Shown: one piece after another, positions 5,182 to 7,097 of the stretch | Layout: each line of letters starts with the position of its first letter | Position numbering within the stretch: the first letter of the stretch is position 1 | Assembly (NCBI GenBank): GCA_007124535.1 | Contig: SLEY01000593.1 | Coordinates: 1 to 7,097, forward strand | Direction of reading: 5' to 3' | DNA: 7,097 bases | DNA from: Planctomycetaceae bacterium | Lineage (GTDB): Bacteria > Planctomycetota > Planctomycetia > Pirellulales > Pirellulaceae | The notes under the pieces: generated by a model | Databases searched by the model: none | Seen by the model: the letters and a program-made list of their open reading frames with translations, nothing else | What the model was told of the DNA's origin: nothing | Position numbers and translations under genes: made by a program

Positions 5182-6572
5182 GATTCCCGCCCTTGTTTCT
5201 CGGGACACGATTCGGCGTAGAACGTCTGTCCGGCTCGGGCCATCGCCAACAAGCGTTGCGGAGGTTCATATCGCGGACCCAGCGACTGGAACGGCTCCAA
5301 CATCTGCAGGATCTGCCCAGCCCCCAGACGATCCGCCCAAAACAACAATCCGCCCCGCTGTTCCGGAAAGCCCAAACCGTACAGCATCGCCAGATCGACA
5401 TCCCGCACGTCACAGCCGGGGAGTTCGCTCAACAGCCGGGTCGCTTCCAACACCACCGGCAGCAACAGCCGCTGGCCCAGCACGTGCGGTGGGAACGGCC
5501 CACGCGGCCGCACATAGGGCTCCAGCACCTCGGTGACGGTGGGGTCCTCCCGCCGCTCGCCAGAGCCGGTTTCATAGCCATAGAATCCCGCATCCGCCTT
5601 CCGACCCAAACGGCCGCGACGAACCAACGCGCGCAGCATGGGCGATGCGGTGATCCGCTCCGGGTACGCTTCCCACATGCCGCGGCCCGCGTAAAACGAA
5701 GTGTCGATACCGATCAGATCGTACAACGCCAGCGGACCCAGCGGCATCCCGAATCGCTCCGCGGCTTGATCGATCTGCCCAATCGTCGCTCCGGCAGCAA
5801 GCAATTCCAATGATTCGTTCAGGTAGGGCATCAGCAGCCGGTTGACCAGAAACCCCGGACGATCCGCGACACGCAACGGCAGTTTGCCAAGTCGCCGAAC
5901 ATGAGCAACGACCGCCCCCAGGATGGCCTCGGACGTCCGCTCGCCGCAAACCACTTCCACCAACGGTCGCATGGATACCGGGTTGAAAAAGTGCATCCCG
6001 CAGAATCGTTGCGGGTGCTTCAAACCGGCGGCAAGGTTGGAAATGGACAATGTTGAGGTGTTCGAAGCCAGAATTGCATCCGCTCGAATGTGGGGTTCCA
6101 GCCGGGCATACAGCTCCCGCTTGCGGTCCGCGATCTCGACCACCGTCTCGAAGATCAGATCGCAATCGGACAGTTCCTCCAGTGAGGAAACCGGGGTCAC
6201 CTGTTCGGCCAAACGGTCGAGCCATGCCGGGTCGCCCGCGTCCGCCGTCGCATCCGCCATTCCCATAGACCCGCTTTTGATTGATTCGGAGGCCGCCATT
6301 TTTCGGATCGCCGGCCGGGCTCGGGCCAAAGTCTCAGGACATGCGTCCGCCAACCGGACGGGGAGCCCCCGCCGCGCGTGGGTGAGCGCGACCGCCAAAC
6401 CCATGATCCCGGCCCCGATAATCCCGATGCGGGATGGAAGCGGGGGTGCTGAATCAATCGAAATGGTTGCTTGCTGCTGGTTGTAACGTCGCAACTGGGC
6501 CACATTTCGCAACGCCGCTTCATCAGGTAGGGGGGAATCCAGCGTCCAGCGGGAGGCGTCGACGGCGAGCAT
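5178..6572 (-). CDS. 3-hydroxyacyl-CoA dehydrogenase, FadB-type without hydratase domain
   Basis: This 464-residue enzyme likely oxidises (S)-3-hydroxyacyl-CoA to 3-ketoacyl-CoA with NAD+ in fatty acid beta-oxidation. After a linker-like N-terminus of about 45 residues comes a Rossmann NAD-binding site (IGIIGAGIMG, 49-58), then SNTSTLSI (170-177), the catalytic HFFNP with H194, and E206 twelve residues later, as in the His-Glu dyad of FadB. GFLVNR (240-245) and GPLALYDLIGID (279-290) lie in the first C-terminal 3HCDH domain. A second 3HCDH domain ends with YGLGFPEQRGG (398-408). Two C-terminal domains are typical of FadB/FadJ multifunctional alpha chains, yet the N-terminal enoyl-CoA hydratase part is absent, so hydration must come from another gene. 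The ATG at 6572 follows AGGAAG and lies about 50 bases after a good promoter. A longer frame to 6758 would cross that promoter and has no homology. The stop overlaps the phosphoesterase start (ATGA). Confidence 0.9.
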   Translation of the reverse strand: MLAVDASRWTLDSPLPDEAALRNVAQLRRYNQQQATISIDSAPPLPSRIGIIGAGIMGLAVALTHARRGLPVRLADACPETLARARPAIRKMAASESIKSGSMGMADATADAGDPAWLDRLAEQVTPVSSLEELSDCDLIFETVVEIADRKRELYARLEPHIRADAILASNTSTLSISNLAAGLKHPQRFCGMHFFNPVSMRPLVEVVCGERTSEAILGAVVAHVRRLGKLPLRVADRPGFLVNRLLMPYLNESLELLAAGATIGQIDQAAERFGMPLGPLALYDLIGIDTSFYAGRGMWEAYPERITASPMLRALVRRGRLGRKADAGFYGYETGSGERREDPTVTEVLEPYVRPRGPFPPHVLGQRLLLPVVLEATRLLSELPGCDVRDVDLAMLYGLGFPEQRGGLLFWADRLGAGQILQMLEPFQSLGPRYEPPQRLLAMARAGQTFYAESCPEKQGRES

Positions 6573-6873
6573 GATCTTCCTGAAAACCAAAGGAGGGGCG
6601 GGGCGGAGCGGGCGGGCTCCGGTTGTCCAACCATAGCCGGATTCGCCCCCGCATGTCAACGGCGGCAATCCAGCCACCGAGCAATCTTGCCCAGGAATCG
6701 CCGTTTCGGTCCTGCCGCTTTTGATTCGCTGTCGATTCTCCCAGCCCGGGACCACCACGGGTTGCCCGCGCCCCGCCGATCGTTTACGTTCGGTTATAGT
6801 GGCGACCTCACCCTACCCACCCTTTTACGGGTGATCGATCCAAGATTTCGAATTGCAGAATGGGAGGCGAACG
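6573..6873. other. 301-bp divergent intergenic region
   Basis: No gene is supported here, and the open frame on the minus strand (6573-6758) looks like non-coding read-through. The region holds the promoter of the dehydrogenase operon (6630-6659). On the sulfatase side, TATAGT (6795-6800) matches five of six positions of a -10 box but has no convincing -35 box at normal spacing. Between it and the sulfatase start, CACCC (6818-6822) and GGGTG (6829-6833) could form a small leader hairpin. The sulfatase ribosome binding site GGGAGG is at 6862-6867. Confidence 0.6.
6630..6659 (-). promoter_or_regulatory. Sigma70-type promoter of the dehydrogenase-phosphoesterase operon
   Basis: Read on the minus strand, a perfect TTGACA (6659-6654) is followed after 18 bases by TATGGT (6635-6630, four of six matches to TATAAT, including the key TA and final T). 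Transcription would begin near 6623, giving a leader of about 50 bases before the ATG at 6572. This is the best consensus promoter in the window and supports the chosen start of the dehydrogenase. Confidence 0.5.
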
Positions 6874-7097
6874 ATGAAGAATCAGGCGGCAACCCGGGGC
6901 TGGACCCGCGGCCTCGGTTTTTGGACAGTCCTGTTGATGGGCGGAATGCTGGCCATAGGGGCAACGCGACCCGCGACGGCCCGCGCGGATGTCTCGGCGG
7001 CGCGCGGCGCCCGGCCGAATATCATCTTCGTCATGGTCGACGATATGGGCTATGGCGACCTGGGCGTCTATGGCCAAGAGTTGATCCGGATGCCCCA
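6874..7097 (+). CDS. Secreted sulfatase (N-terminal part, runs off the window)
   Basis: Only the first 74 residues are visible. Residues 1-38 look like a signal peptide: basic start, hydrophobic core at about 14-30 (LGFWTVLLMGGMLAIGA) and a probable cleavage site after ATARA (before D39), so the enzyme would act outside the cytoplasm. The mature part opens with RPNIIFVMVDDMGYGDLGVYG (47-67), broken here only by length rules of the family pattern: RPN-I-x-F-x-x-x-DD-x-GYGDLG. The adjacent aspartates D56 and D57 are the first metal ligands of formylglycine-dependent sulfatases. The modified cysteine or serine motif (C/S-x-P-x-R) lies beyond the edge, so activity and substrate class cannot be judged. 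GGGAGG precedes the ATG by six bases. Such sulfatases are abundant in planctomycetes, where they desulfate polysaccharides. Confidence 0.9.
   Translation, partial: MKNQAATRGWTRGLGFWTVLLMGGMLAIGATRPATARADVSAARGARPNIIFVMVDDMGYGDLGVYGQELIRMP

Noticed and set aside
4711..5813. Plus-strand open frames opposite the phosphoesterase and dehydrogenase genes
   Set aside because: They have compositions typical of antisense frames in GC-rich DNA and overlap two genes with complete catalytic motifs.
6573..6758. Extended N-terminus of the dehydrogenase
   Set aside because: It would cross the TTGACA-18-TATGGT promoter, shows no homology, and the ATG at 6572 has its own ribosome binding site.

Overview
The window most resembles a Planctomycetota chromosome (Pirellulales or Thermoguttaceae type). 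This is an inference from family types and GC-rich codon use. A secreted sulfatase with the classic DDMGYGDLG start opens at the right edge, planctomycete-style redox fusion proteins lie on the left, and GC-rich palindromes sit between genes. No rRNA, tRNA, CRISPR array or insertion sequence was seen.

Layout. Positions 1-284 (+) hold the C-terminal tail of an unrecognised Pro/Ala-rich protein. Positions 3216 down to 327 (minus strand) hold a two-gene redox operon. Its first gene (3216-2122) encodes a cytoplasmic rubredoxin domain, three membrane helices and two c-type haem (CxxCH) domains in one chain. The second gene (2078-327) encodes a membrane anchor, two CDGSH 2Fe-2S motifs and the FMN/3Fe-4S synthase domain of glutamate synthase, without the glutaminase domain. 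A divergent promoter region (3217-3440) carries a perfect 22-bp palindrome that overlaps the best -35 box of the redox operon. The biotin-protein ligase gene birA runs the other way (3441-4262, +).

Positions 4263-4443 separate convergent genes and contain a nested inverted repeat plus a tandem 15-bp repeat. A second minus-strand operon follows. It encodes a FadB-type 3-hydroxyacyl-CoA dehydrogenase without a hydratase domain (6572-5178), coupled by an ATGA overlap to an Icc/COG2129-type metallophosphoesterase (5181-4444). A good sigma70-type promoter lies at 6630-6659. A 301-bp divergent spacer then leads to the sulfatase (6874 to the edge, +).

How the genes may work together. The redox pair is the most interesting part. 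Predicted topology puts the haems in the periplasm, the rubredoxin in the cytoplasm, and the CDGSH/FMN enzyme anchored on the cytoplasmic face. This suggests an electron relay across the membrane between periplasmic c haems and an FMN oxidoreductase of unknown substrate. The direction of electron flow and the substrate cannot be read from the sequence. The remaining genes (biotin ligation, beta-oxidation, phosphoesterase, sulfatase) look like ordinary neighbours without a clear shared pathway.
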